NCBI RefSeq assembly: GCF_017311415.1 | Contig: NZ_JAEKIS010000004.1 | Coordinates: 186,001-250,000 of the forward strand | From: Salipiger abyssi | GTDB lineage: Bacteria; Pseudomonadota; Alphaproteobacteria; Rhodobacterales; Rhodobacteraceae | Length of the DNA stretch: 64,000 nt | Direction of reading: 5' to 3' | In this document: in pieces, positions 1 to 9,828 of the stretch | How the letters are laid out: each line of letters opens with the position of its first letter | Position numbering within the stretch: the stretch's first letter is position 1 | Notes under the pieces: model-generated | The model's database searches: none | Seen by the model: the letters and a program-made list of their open reading frames with translations, nothing else | Told to the model about the DNA's origin: nothing | Position numbers and translations under genes: made by a program

Positions 1-688
1 GCATGATCAGGTCGAACAGCCCACCCCAGCGGTAGATCTCCAGGAACTCCTGCTTCCAGATCTCCAGCACATGGGAATTGGTGAAGATCGGGCGCGGGCT
101 CTGTATCGAGAACAGGAAATAGACCGCGTCGTCGAGGCTCCAGTGCCAGGGCAGCTCTACCGGGCCATTCGACCCGTCGGCAAGCGTGTGGCGGTAGGGT
201 TTGTAGTCGTCCAGCATCGAGGAGACGAACTTGAAGTCGCGCGCGGCGAGGATGTCGATCATATTGGGGCTGAGATCGCCGGCGGGCGGGCGGTAGCCCA
301 CCGGGCGATAGCCCACCGTGCGCTGCAACGCCTCCAGCCCCTTGTCGAACACCTCGGCCTCGCGCTCCGGCTCGTCGGGATTGACGTATTCGTGCAGATA
401 GCCGTGATGGCCGATCTCGTGCCCGTCCTTCAGGATCGCCTCGACGCGGTCGGTATAGTTCTCCGCCGTCCAGCCGGGCACGAAGAAGGTCGCGGGGAGC
501 TCCTCCTCGCGCAGCAGTTCTAGGATCTTGGGCACCGCGACCTTGCCGCCATACCCGCCCTGCGACAGCACGCCGGGGCGCTTGGCATTGTTGGGGTCGC
601 GCGAGAGCCAGAGCGTCTCGGCATCGAAATCGAAGGTCAGCATCACGGCGCATTTCGCTCCGTTGGGCCAGGTGACGGTATCGGACAT
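1..688 (-). CDS. Polysaccharide deacetylase family hydrolase (C-terminus cut by window edge)
   Basis: The reading frame starts at the ATG whose complement is 686-688 and runs off the left edge, leaving about 229 residues. It has a NodB-homology fold signature: an N-terminal TFDFDAE segment with the catalytic/metal Asp residues and a HHGYLHE segment giving the H-x3-H metal pair. Members related to PuuE and peptidoglycan deacetylases hydrolyse C-N bonds of amides, including cyclic ureides, so it need not act on polysaccharide. It begins 13 nt after the amidase and is probably the last gene of the TRAP-amidase operon, which suggests a second amide-cleaving step on the imported compound. No signal peptide is seen, so a cytoplasmic location is inferred. 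The substrate is unknown. Confidence 0.85.
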   Translation of the reverse strand, partial: MSDTVTWPNGAKCAVMLTFDFDAETLWLSRDPNNAKRPGVLSQGGYGGKVAVPKILELLREEELPATFFVPGWTAENYTDRVEAILKDGHEIGHHGYLHEYVNPDEPEREAEVFDKGLEALQRTVGYRPVGYRPPAGDLSPNMIDILAARDFKFVSSMLDDYKPYRHTLADGSNGPVELPWHWSLDDAVYFLFSIQSPRPIFTNSHVLEIWKQEFLEIYRWGGLFDLIM

Positions 689-701
689 GGGGGTTCCTTT
701 C

Positions 702-2159
702 TCAGCGGACCGGCAGTTTCTCGTCCCCGCCCGGCAGGGTGGAGAGCGTTGCGATATCGGGCACGGGGCGGGCCAGCGCCGGCGTCGCCGCCAGCAGCTC
801 TTCGACGGCGCGGGCCACGCGTAGCAGCCTGAGATCGCCATTGCGCTTGCCGACGATCTGGATGCCGAAGGGCGTGCCCTGATCGTCGAGCCCGCAGGGG
901 ATCGAGATGCAGGGAAGGTTCAGCATGGTGATCGCATAGGTCAGCGCCACCCAGTCGAAGTAATTGGCCATTTCGCTGTCGTCGATCTTCGAGGGGTAGA
1001 TCTCGTGCTTGGGCCAGGGATAGGCGCCTACCGTGGGCGTGATCAGCACGTCGACGGTTTCGAAGAAGGTCTGCGCGCGGCGGTAGATCCGGGTCTGGTC
1101 CATATGCGCGATGGCCATCTCCTCGATCGAGAACCGTGCCGCATGGGTCAGGTTCTCCTCGACCAGCGGCCCCCAGCGGTCGGGCTCGTCGCGGGCGCGC
1201 TCGGCGTAGAGGGCGATGTAGTTGAAGGCGCGGATGATCTCGTAGGTCTCGCGCGTGCCGGTGAAGTCGGGATGCGCCCAGCCGGTCTCCATGAAGGCCG
1301 AGTCGAACAGACCGACGCGCTCGCGAAAGACCTTGCGCAGCCCGCGGTCGACGGCGGCAAAGCCCAGATCCTCGGAAAAAGCCACGCGCAGCGTCGAGAG
1401 ATCCACCGGCGCGTCGCCCTCGGGCGAAAGCGGCGTGGCCAGCGGATCGATGGCGTCAGAGGTGGCCATGGCCCGCAGCATCAGGTCCACATCGGCCACG
1501 GTCCGACCCATGGGCCCCTGTACCGGGAAATGCGAGAGACCGAAGGGGCGCTTGTCGGAGGCGACGATCCCCGCCGTGGGCCGGTAGCCCACCACGCCGC
1601 AATAGGCTGCCGGAATCCGCAGGCTGCCGGCATTGTCCGAGCCATGCGCCAGAGGCATCATCCCGGTGGAAAGCGCGATGGCCGAGCCGCCGGAGGAGCC
1701 GCCGCAGGTCAGCTTGGGCGCGAAGGGGTTGCCGCTCACGCCATAGACCGGGTTGAACGTGTTGCCGCCCGCGCCCCATTCCGGCGTGTTGGTCTTGGCA
1801 AAGACCAGCGCCCCCTTGGCGCGCAGGTTGGCGACGATATGCTCGTCCTTCTCCGGCACCTGGTCTGCGAACATCGGCGAGCCGTAGGTGGTGCGCAGCC
1901 CGGCGGTGTCGTTGAGATCCTTGATCCCGAGCGGCAGCCCGTGCAGCGGCCCCAGCGCCTCGCCGGCCATCACCGCCGCCTCGGCGCGGCGTGCTGCCTT
2001 CAGACCGCCCTCGCGGTCGATGGCGACCACGCCGTTTACCGGGGCGTTGACCGCCTCGATCCGCGCCAGACAAGACTCCAGCAGTTCGACGGGCGACAAT
2101 TCTTTGGCGCCGATCATGCGCCTGGCATCAGTGGCCGATAGGTCGCAAGCAGAGGTCAT
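702..2159 (-). CDS. Amidase signature family hydrolase
   Basis: This 485-residue protein has the usual length of amidase signature enzymes. The Ser-cisSer-Lys triad can be placed at Lys80 (GIKDLN), Ser155 (CGGSSGGSA) and Ser179 (GSDNAGSLRIP); the 24-residue spacing of the two serines is as in the family. The nucleophile motif reads GSDNAGS rather than the common GSDxGGS, a mild deviation. The family hydrolyses linear amides, carbamates or aryl-amides in the cytoplasm. The gene lies 37 nt downstream of the TRAP large permease and just ahead of the deacetylase-like gene, so it probably processes the TRAP substrate. The exact substrate cannot be read from sequence. Confidence 0.9.
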   Translation of the reverse strand: MTSACDLSATDARRMIGAKELSPVELLESCLARIEAVNAPVNGVVAIDREGGLKAARRAEAAVMAGEALGPLHGLPLGIKDLNDTAGLRTTYGSPMFADQVPEKDEHIVANLRAKGALVFAKTNTPEWGAGGNTFNPVYGVSGNPFAPKLTCGGSSGGSAIALSTGMMPLAHGSDNAGSLRIPAAYCGVVGYRPTAGIVASDKRPFGLSHFPVQGPMGRTVADVDLMLRAMATSDAIDPLATPLSPEGDAPVDLSTLRVAFSEDLGFAAVDRGLRKVFRERVGLFDSAFMETGWAHPDFTGTRETYEIIRAFNYIALYAERARDEPDRWGPLVEENLTHAARFSIEEMAIAHMDQTRIYRRAQTFFETVDVLITPTVGAYPWPKHEIYPSKIDDSEMANYFDWVALTYAITMLNLPCISIPCGLDDQGTPFGIQIVGKRNGDLRLLRVARAVEELLAATPALARPVPDIATLSTLPGGDEKLPVR

Positions 2160-2196
2160 TCTTCCAGTCCTTTTCTTCAGTCGGGAAACCGCAGCA

Positions 2197-3483
2197 TCAC
2201 TGTTCCGGCCCGAGGATCAGATCGGGCAGGAACAGTGAGAATTGCGGTACGAAAGCGATAAGCAGCAGCGCCACGAGCAGCGGGATCAGCAGCGGCAGCA
2301 CCGCGATGCTGACGCGCTCGAAGGGCACGCGGGCGATTTCGGCGACGATATAAAGGCCGATCCCCATGGGCGGCGTGGCGATGCCCACCAGCAGGGCGAG
2401 CTGGATGACGATGCCGAAATGCACCCGGTCGACCCCGAAAGCGTCGATCAGCGGCAGCAGCACCGGGACCAGGATCAGCTTGGCGGGGACACCCTCCATA
2501 AAACAGCCGACCAGCAGCAGCATGCCGAGGATCAGCAGCATGAAGACGGTCTTGTTCTCGGTCGCGCCGGTGATCGCCAATGCCAGATCCTGCGGTGCCT
2601 GCTCGATGGCCAGTAGCCAGGACATGCCGTGGGAAAAGGCGATGATGCCCATCACCACGGCGGTGACCAGCACTGCGTCGTGGATCGCGTTGTAGAGCGC
2701 CGAGAAGGTCACGCTCCTGTAGAGCAGCCCAACACCCAGCGCGTAGAAACAGGCCACCACCCCGGCCTCGGTCGCGGTGGCATAGCCCGAAAGCACCGCG
2801 CCCATGATGATCGCCGGCGCGATCAGGCTGACGAGGCCGTGCCGCCCGGTCTTGACCACGGCCGCGACCGAGGCACGGGGCTGGCGCGGGAGCTCGTGGC
2901 GCGCGGCATAAAGGCGGTTGTAGATCATCAGGCAAAGCGCGATCACCAGGCCGGGGATCACGCCCGCGAGGAACAGCCGCGCAATCGAGACATCGGCCAG
3001 ATGCGCATAGATGATCAGCCCGACCGAGGGCGGGATCAGCGGCCCCACCACCGCCGAGGCGACGGTGAGGGCGGCGGCGAAATCGGCGCGGTAGCCATTG
3101 GCCCGCATGGCGCGGATCTCCATCGGGCCCATGGCGCCGATATCGCCCACCGAAGTGCCGTTGATGCCCGAGAACACCACGGAGGCCACCACGTTGACCT
3201 GCGCCAGCCCGGCCCGGAAATGCCCCACCAGCGCGGTGGCGAAGGCAAAGATCCGGTCGGTCATGCCGGTGACATTCATCAGGTTGCCGGTAAGGATGAA
3301 GAAGGGCAGCGCCACGAGGCTGGGGCTGTTGATCCCCTCAAGCATTTGCTGCGGCAGGATGTAGAAACTGTCGCCGAATCCGGCGTAGACAAAGCCGATC
3401 ACCACGGCGGTGCCCACCGCGATGGTGACGGGCACGCTAAGCAGCATGAGGCCGGTGAAACCGCCGAACAGGATTGCGAGCAT
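2197..3483 (-). CDS. dctM: TRAP transporter large permease DctM
   Basis: The 428-residue protein is very hydrophobic, with about a dozen membrane segments, and has the standard length of DctM/SiaM large subunits. Typical family stretches are the GINGTSVGDIGAMG loop and the PPSVGLIIYAHLA motif after it. It is the ion-coupled translocation channel of a tripartite ATP-independent periplasmic importer working with the DctQ and DctP proteins encoded directly upstream. Only 3 nt separate it from dctQ, so the two are translationally linked. Downstream in the same operon are an amidase and a deacetylase-like gene, which suggests import of an amide-bearing organic acid. Confidence 0.93.
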   Translation of the reverse strand: MLAILFGGFTGLMLLSVPVTIAVGTAVVIGFVYAGFGDSFYILPQQMLEGINSPSLVALPFFILTGNLMNVTGMTDRIFAFATALVGHFRAGLAQVNVVASVVFSGINGTSVGDIGAMGPMEIRAMRANGYRADFAAALTVASAVVGPLIPPSVGLIIYAHLADVSIARLFLAGVIPGLVIALCLMIYNRLYAARHELPRQPRASVAAVVKTGRHGLVSLIAPAIIMGAVLSGYATATEAGVVACFYALGVGLLYRSVTFSALYNAIHDAVLVTAVVMGIIAFSHGMSWLLAIEQAPQDLALAITGATENKTVFMLLILGMLLLVGCFMEGVPAKLILVPVLLPLIDAFGVDRVHFGIVIQLALLVGIATPPMGIGLYIVAEIARVPFERVSIAVLPLLIPLLVALLLIAFVPQFSLFLPDLILGPEQ

Positions 3484-3486
3484 GGG

Positions 3487-4026
3487 TCAGGCTTCCGGAA
3501 TATAGAGATCGCTGGACGGGTCGGCGCCGGGCGTTCGGATGCCGAAAAGCAGCCGGGTCATATCGGTCAGGAAATGCAGCAGCACCAGCGCCGCCGAGAG
3601 GCAAAGCGGCACGGTCAGCCAGTAGCGCTCGATGGGCAGCAGCAGGATCTGCCCCACCTGCGAGCCGAGCACCCGGGGCATGTTGACGAGCAGCAGCAGC
3701 ATCAGCCCCGCCGCGAGAAGGTCGATCATCAGCCGTGCCGCCTGACGGCCCCGCCGCGACAGCCTGCCGACGATAAAGGTCACCTGAATGTCGCGCTTTT
3801 CGCGATAGACCAGATAGAAGCCGAGAAAGCTCATCCAGACGAACAGGAAGACGGTCAGCGGGAAGACGATGTTGAGGCTGCGGTCGAAGACTCCACGCAG
3901 CAGGATATTCGCCCCGTTCATCATGAGCATCACCGCCAGAATGGCGATCACCGCCACGCGCAGCAGGGTCTCGGCGGCGCGCAGGAAAGCCTCCACGCCG
4001 TCGACGAATGTGCGGATGCGGGTCAT
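3487..4026 (-). CDS. dctQ: TRAP transporter small permease DctQ
   Basis: This 179-residue protein has four predicted membrane helices and the family hallmark region FPLTVFLFVWMSFLGFY, followed by a charged YREKRDI segment. DctQ is the small membrane subunit that pairs with DctM. Its start codon overlaps the end of dctP by 4 nt (ATGA type), so the three TRAP genes form one translationally coupled unit. Both the size and the gene order P-Q-M are canonical. Nothing unusual is seen. Confidence 0.92.
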   Translation of the reverse strand: MTRIRTFVDGVEAFLRAAETLLRVAVIAILAVMLMMNGANILLRGVFDRSLNIVFPLTVFLFVWMSFLGFYLVYREKRDIQVTFIVGRLSRRGRQAARLMIDLLAAGLMLLLLVNMPRVLGSQVGQILLLPIERYWLTVPLCLSAALVLLHFLTDMTRLLFGIRTPGADPSSDLYIPEA

Positions 4027-5039
4027 TTCGCGCGGGTCGTCTCGATCGCTTCAAGGAAGCCCTCGGGAAGCGTGCCGTTTTCGTCCCAGGTCTCGTAAAG
4101 CGCCTGTGCGGCCCCGACGAAGGGCGCAAGGTCGATCTCTGTATAGGTTGCCCCCTTCGCTTCGAGCTCGGCGACGGCGGTTTCGGTATGCGTCATGATC
4201 GCCTCGAAGGAGAAGGCCGCGGCATCTGCATGCGCCTTGAGCAGCGCCTCTTGGTCCTTCTCCGGCAGGGCGTCGAACTGTTCCTGGTTCATCATAAAGG
4301 CGATGGACTGGTAGAATTCGTCGGTGCGCAGGATGTAGGGCGCGACCTCGTAGAACTTCGAGCCCTCGACCACGGAAATCGGTGCGGTCACCCCGTCGAC
4401 GATGCCCCGGCTGATCGCCTCATAGGTCTCCGCCCAGCCCAGAACGCGGATCTCGGCGCCGAGCGTCTGCCAGATCTCGATTGCGGTCTGGTCGGAATAC
4501 ATCCGCAGACGGATGCCCTTCACGTCTTCAAGACTGTTGACCGGAACGTCACTGAGCATCACCCGGTATGGCCCGCGCAGCACGCCGGTTAGATCGCCCA
4601 GGATGCCGATGCCCGACTCTTCCTCGGCGCGCTTGTACCAGGACTGCACCAGCGGCGTGTGCGAGAACCGCACCCAGTGGTCTCGGTCGTCCATCATGAA
4701 GGGCGCGCTGATCCAGCGGATCTCTGGCACGTATTTCTGCATGAAAACAGAGCCGGTGGCGTAAAGCTGCACCGCGCCCATGGTAAGCTGCTCGAGTACG
4801 GCCTCGGACTTGCCGAGCTGTTCGTTGGGATAAAGCCGGATGGTGAGATCCCCACCCGAATACTCTGCGACCTTCTCGGCGAAATGCACGAATGTCCGGC
4901 CCTCGGGACTGTCGAGATCGTTCTGAACCGCCATGCGCCATTCCTCGCTCCACGCGGCCGATGCCGCTGAAAAACAAAGAGAGGCACCCAAAATGGCCCG
5001 GCCCGCCAGGGCCGCCAAAGAAGCTGTCTGTCGCATCAT
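4023..5039 (-). CDS. dctP: TRAP transporter substrate-binding protein DctP
   Basis: This 338-residue periplasmic binding protein has an N-terminal signal peptide ending near an Ala-rich SAASAAWS site. The DctP core is clear, including the GIRLRMYSD segment whose arginine normally forms the salt bridge to a carboxylate on the ligand, and the SRGIVDGVTAP segment. The ligand is therefore likely an organic acid. It is the first gene of the TRAP-amidase-deacetylase operon. The start is preceded by an AGGGAATATC stretch acting as ribosome-binding site. A palindromic TGGAATACCA motif lies about 30 nt upstream and may be the operator of the neighbouring GntR regulator. Unlike the other binding-protein genes here, it overlaps the next gene and has no trailing hairpin. 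Confidence 0.92.
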   Translation of the reverse strand: MMRQTASLAALAGRAILGASLCFSAASAAWSEEWRMAVQNDLDSPEGRTFVHFAEKVAEYSGGDLTIRLYPNEQLGKSEAVLEQLTMGAVQLYATGSVFMQKYVPEIRWISAPFMMDDRDHWVRFSHTPLVQSWYKRAEEESGIGILGDLTGVLRGPYRVMLSDVPVNSLEDVKGIRLRMYSDQTAIEIWQTLGAEIRVLGWAETYEAISRGIVDGVTAPISVVEGSKFYEVAPYILRTDEFYQSIAFMMNQEQFDALPEKDQEALLKAHADAAAFSFEAIMTHTETAVAELEAKGATYTEIDLAPFVGAAQALYETWDENGTLPEGFLEAIETTRAK

Positions 5040-5069
5040 CTGATATTCCCTGTTGAGTATTATGTATTA

Positions 5070-5080
5070 TGGAATACCAA
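5070..5080. promoter_or_regulatory. Putative GntR operator upstream of the TRAP operon
   Basis: The 11-mer TGGAATACCAA has dyad half-sites TGG/CCA and differs by one base from TGGTATACCAA at 12675-12685 in front of the ABC operon. It sits about 30 nt upstream of the dctP start in an AT-rich stretch. FCD-type GntR regulators commonly bind TGGTATACCA-like dyads, and one is encoded next door. The assignment is inference. Confidence 0.5.
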
Positions 5081-5277
5081 AAACACATTTCGCCGAAACG
5101 GCAAAATGAAAAGCTACATTCCAGGTTCAGCTAAAGCGCGAAATCCGCCTCCCCGTCATATTTTTAGGCATCTAAAATCTTCCCGGCAGGAGCCGGCGAA
5201 GCGCCGCCGACGGGATCACCTCACGCCGGGCGCAGCCAAACCGCCAGAGACAGAATAGACATGCAGAAACTGCTCCT

Positions 5278-5293
5278 CCGCCCTGACGGGCGG
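5278..5293 (-). terminator. Possible hairpin after the gntR gene
   Basis: CCGCCC-TGAC-GGGCGG can form a 6-bp stem with a 4-nt loop about 40 nt downstream of the GntR stop codon. There is no T-run, so it may be a weak or factor-dependent terminator, or only a transcript-end structure. The rest of the 5081-5333 gap shows no gene. Confidence 0.3.
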
Positions 5294-5333
5294 GGGGTCG
5301 GATCACGGCGCGAAAGGCACGCGCGCTTGAAAA

Positions 5334-6035
5334 TCAGGCTTCGGTGACCGCCCGGCTTGCCAGCTCGACGGCACGTGCCGTCGCCCGGTCGATATAGCGG
5401 TAATAGGCATCTGCCGCCGCGTCTCCGTCGCGCGCCTCGACCGCCTCGACCACTTCCTGCAACAGCGCCATGGTGACCTTGCGCTCTTCCGGCGTGGCCG
5501 AGCGGCTGACGAAGGAGCGGATATAGGTCATCCGCACCGAGAGCGAGAGCAGGAAATCCTGTGCGACCTTGTTCTCGCCGCCGACGGTGATCGCCTTCAG
5601 CACCTCGTTGAGCGCATTGGCATGTTCGACCGCCGATTTCATCTTTGTGGGGTCGGCGAACTGCGCCGCCCGGTCCACCGCCTTGCGCAGCGCCGCGATA
5701 TGGGCGTCGGTGCCGGACTCGCAGATCTTGCGCAGCAGGGCGCCCTCAAGCATCCGACGCACTTCGTAGATGTTGCGGATCTCCTCGGTGGTGACCTTGT
5801 TGACGCAGAGCCCCTTGCCGCTCTCGCGACTTACAAGCCCCTCGGCCTCCAGCACGCGCAGGGATTCGCGGATGCTGGTGCGGCTCACGCCCGTCTCTTC
5901 GCAAAGCTTGCGCTCGACCAGCTTTTCGCCGGGCTTGAAGGTCAGGTCGAGGATCGCGTTGCGCAACACCTCGGTGGTTCTCTCCCGAAGACTGATCGTC
6001 TCGTTCACGACTCTCAGAGACGTTCGCTTGTCCAT
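5334..6035 (-). CDS. GntR family transcriptional regulator, FCD domain
   Basis: This 233-residue protein has an N-terminal winged helix-turn-helix at about residues 15-80 (ERKLCEETGVSRTSIRESLR, then the LEAEGLVSRE wing), followed by an all-helical FCD ligand-binding domain. In the FCD domain, positions that usually carry metal-binding Asp and His residues read differently (NALNEVL, YYRYID), so ligand binding may not be metal-assisted. The gene starts 18 nt after the last ABC ATPase gene and so is probably co-transcribed with the ABC operon, while TRAP has its own promoter. Matching palindromes precede both operons, so it may control both importers in response to their substrate. Confidence 0.9.
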   Translation of the reverse strand: MDKRTSLRVVNETISLRERTTEVLRNAILDLTFKPGEKLVERKLCEETGVSRTSIRESLRVLEAEGLVSRESGKGLCVNKVTTEEIRNIYEVRRMLEGALLRKICESGTDAHIAALRKAVDRAAQFADPTKMKSAVEHANALNEVLKAITVGGENKVAQDFLLSLSVRMTYIRSFVSRSATPEERKVTMALLQEVVEAVEARDGDAAADAYYRYIDRATARAVELASRAVTEA

Positions 6036-6053
6036 ACTACGCTCGCTAACCGG

Positions 6054-6930
6054 TCAGTGCGCTTTTGTATCGGAGACTGCACGGTAAGAAAAGACCGGAG
6101 CGGCGGCGTGGCCGGGCAACTCATGCGCCGGACGGATGCGCGGCGCGGAGTCGAGAAGCTGGCGCGTATAGTCGTCCTCCGGAGCCATGAAGAGCGCTTC
6201 GGCGGGGCGGTTCTCGACCACGCGGCCGTGATGCATCACCGCGACATGGCTTGCCATGTGCCGGACCACGGCAAGATTGTGCGTGATGAAAACGAAGGTC
6301 AGGTCGTAGCGATCGCGCAGATCCTGAAGCAGATTGAGGATCTGCGCCTGCACCGACACATCCAGCGCCGAGGTCGGCTCGTCGCAGATCAGCACCTCGG
6401 GGTTGCTGATCAGCGCACGGGCGATGGTCACGCGCTGGCGCTGGCCGCCCGACATCTGGTTGGGAAAGGCCTGCATGTAGCGCGGCGACAGCCCGACCTG
6501 ATCGAGCATCCCGGCAACGCGGTCGCGGATCTCGGCGGGCGACTGCGTGCTGTGCAGCCGCAGCGGCTGGGCGAGGATCTCGCCGATGCGGCGGCGCGGG
6601 TTGAGCGAGGAATAGGGATCCTGAAAGACCGGCTGCACCCGCGCGCCGAAATCCCGCCGCGCCAGGGTCGAAACATCGCGCCCGTCGAGCAGCACGCTGC
6701 CCGCACTCGGCGTCAGCAGCCCCAGCAGCATCTTGGCCAGCGTCGACTTGCCCGAGCCCGAACCGCCCACCACCGCCAGCACCTCGCCCTTGCGCACCTT
6801 GAGCGAGACATCGTCCACCGCCCGGAACGTATCGGCCGGTTTGCCCCTCAGGCGTGACAGGACCGATGCCCGGCCGACGCGGTAGTCGCGGCAGAGCCCT
6901 ACGGTCTCGAACACCACCGGCTTGTGTTGC

Positions 6931-6938
<8 letters not shown>
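6054..6938 (-). CDS. Peptide-type ABC transporter ATP-binding protein (DppF/OppF class)
   Basis: The protein is taken from the ATG with complement 6936-6938 (MSEQHKPVV), giving 294 residues; a longer upstream reading is only overlap with the preceding gene. Walker [10 protein letters not shown] is at residues 58-66, followed by signature [14 protein letters not shown], Walker [12 protein letters not shown] and the switch histidine in FVFITHN. It energises the DppB/DppC-like permease pair together with the preceding ATPase, whose stop it overlaps by 8 nt. It lacks the C-terminal Cys-rich motif found in its partner ATPase. It is the last transporter gene before the GntR regulator. Confidence 0.92.
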
Positions 6939-7907
<969 letters not shown>

Positions 7908-7908
<1 letters not shown>

Positions 7909-8846
7909 CAGCGCCCCTCCGGGGTCAGCACGTCGCGCAGCCCGTCGCCCAGCAGGTTGATCGACAGTACGAGACTGAAAATGGCGAGGCCGGGCAGCGT
8001 GACCATCCAGGCGTTGAAGAAGATCTCGGATTTGGCCTCGGACAACATCAGCCCCCAGCTCGGCATCGGCGCCTGCACCCCCATGCCGAGAAAGGACAGC
8101 CCGGCTTCGAGCAGGATGGCATGCGACATCTCGATGGTGAGCACCACGAGCAGCGGGTTGATGACATTGGGCAGCACCTCGCGAAAGAGGATGTAGCCGT
8201 GGCCGAAGCCAACCGCCCAGGCGGAGCTGACATAGTCGAGCTCGCGCACCTGTTGCGTGGCGGCGCGCACCACCACCGCCACCCGGTCCCAGAGCAGCAG
8301 CCCCAGCACCAGCACGACGTTGATCAGCGCCCCGCCGAAGATCGCCACCACCGACAGCGCCACCAGCGAGATCGGCAGCGACAGGCGCATGGTGATCAGG
8401 AAGCTGATGACCATATCCACCCTCCCGCCGAAATAGCCGCCGAGCAGCCCCAGCACCGTGCCGATGACGCCCGAAACGAGCGTCGCCGTGAGCCCGATCA
8501 GGATCGAGATGCGCGCGCCGTAGAGCAGCCGGGCGAGATAGTCGCGCCCCAGCCCATCGGTGCCCAGCGGATGCGTCCAGCTGCTCTTGTCGCTCCAGCC
8601 CAGCCAGTCGAACCAGACCGGCGGAATGCGCCGCGCCGTAAGGTTCTGCACATAGGGATCGTGCGGGGTGAGCAGCGGGCCGATGAGCGCGAGCGCCAGC
8701 ACCAGGCAAAGCAGCCCGCCGCCGATCATCGCGTTGCGGTTGCCGCGCAGCCGGCGCATCTGCTCGGCCATTGGCGAGACGGTCTTGGGCGGGCGCTCGG
8801 CGCTGGCGGGGGCCATGGCCGGCGAGGAACTGTCCGAAAGGGTCAT
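7908..8846 (-). CDS. Peptide-type ABC transporter permease (DppC class)
   Basis: This 312-residue protein has a short cytoplasmic N-terminus, a first membrane segment and the OppC_N pattern (LTPHDPYVQNLTARR), followed by HPLGTDGLGRDYLARLLYGAR, which is highly typical of DppC/OppC. Further membrane helices include the EAA-loop region around AWAVGFGHGYILFREVLPN. It pairs with the DppB-like permease encoded 10 nt upstream and overlaps the ATPase gene downstream by one base. It is a standard inner-membrane subunit of a peptide/opine/nickel-type importer; the substrate is unknown. Confidence 0.93.
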
Positions 8847-8856
8847 GGAAGGGCTT

Positions 8857-9786
8857 TCAGCTGGTGCCGATGGCGCCGCGCAGGCGCGGGTTCAGGAAGG
8901 CGTTGAGCAGGTCCGAGACCACGCCCAGCCCCACGTAGATGGCCGAGACGATCAGCACGATGGCCTGTATCACCGGCAGGTCGGCGCGGCTGATGGATTC
9001 CCAGGCGAGATAGCCGATGCCGGGCATGGCAAAGACCGTCTCGACGATGACCGAGCCACCCAGCAGCATGCCGAGCTGCACCGCGCTCAGCGCCACCACG
9101 GGCACCATGGCGTTGCGCAGCGCATGCTTGAAGACGACGCGATTGCCGCCCAGCCCACGGGCACGGGCGGCGCGGATATAGTCGCTGCCCAGCACCTCGA
9201 TCATGCCCGACCGGGTGAGCCGCATGATCACCGGCAGCACAAAGACCGCGAGGACGATGGAGGGCATGACGAAATGCAGCGCTGTGGTGGCGCCCGAGAT
9301 CGGCAGCAACCGCAGCTTGACCCCGAAAATGCGGATCAGGATCAGCCCGAGCCAGAAGGAGGGCATCGCCTGCCCCACCACCGCGATCAGCAGCGACAGC
9401 TTGTCGGTCCAGCCGCCCGGACGCATCGCCGCCACGACGCCGAGCGGGATCGCCACCAGCACCGCCAGCACCATGCCGCAGGCGGCAAGGATGAGCGTGG
9501 TCGGCAGCCGCGCGGCGATCACGTCCATCACCGGCTGGCCCATGCGGAAGGAGGTGCCGAAATCGCCCCGCAGCACATCCGCTGCCCAGGCCGCGTACTG
9601 GACCGGCAACGGCCGGTCCAATCCAAAGGCCTGACGGGCCTGCTCGATATCCTCGGTCGAGGCGCCCTCGCCCGCCAGCACAACCGCCGGGTCCGCCGCC
9701 ATCTGCGTCAGGCTGAAGGTGAAGAGCGAAATCGAGATCATCACCAGCACAGCGACAAAGGCGCGTCTCAGGATGTAGTCCAGCAT
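8857..9786 (-). CDS. Peptide-type ABC transporter permease (DppB class)
   Basis: This 309-residue inner-membrane protein has the DppB pattern: an N-terminal helix after MLDYILRRAF, the periplasmic FGLDRPLPVQYAAWAADVLRGDFGTSF segment (read in parts), five further helices, and the cytoplasmic EAA-type loop DYIRAARARGLGGNRVVFKHALRN (also in parts). It forms the translocation pore with the DppC-like partner. It begins 42 nt after the flavin monooxygenase gene in the same direction, so the oxygenase is embedded inside the transporter operon between binding protein and permeases. Confidence 0.93.
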   Translation of the reverse strand: MLDYILRRAFVAVLVMISISLFTFSLTQMAADPAVVLAGEGASTEDIEQARQAFGLDRPLPVQYAAWAADVLRGDFGTSFRMGQPVMDVIAARLPTTLILAACGMVLAVLVAIPLGVVAAMRPGGWTDKLSLLIAVVGQAMPSFWLGLILIRIFGVKLRLLPISGATTALHFVMPSIVLAVFVLPVIMRLTRSGMIEVLGSDYIRAARARGLGGNRVVFKHALRNAMVPVVALSAVQLGMLLGGSVIVETVFAMPGIGYLAWESISRADLPVIQAIVLIVSAIYVGLGVVSDLLNAFLNPRLRGAIGTS

Positions 9787-9828
9787 CGGGATGTCTCCCC
9801 ATTGGCGTGGGCGGCGGGACCGGGCCGG

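Noticed and set aside
1005-4098. Long plus-strand open frames opposite the amidase and TRAP genes (for example 1005-2141 and 2629-4098).
   Set aside because: They are rich in Arg, His, Gln and Asp with no domain, and lie exactly antisense to clear genes; they reflect GC-rich codon bias.
5081-5333. A gene in the gap between the TRAP operon and gntR.
   Set aside because: No frame with a plausible start, ribosome-binding site or recognisable composition was found; only short GC-rich dyads are present.
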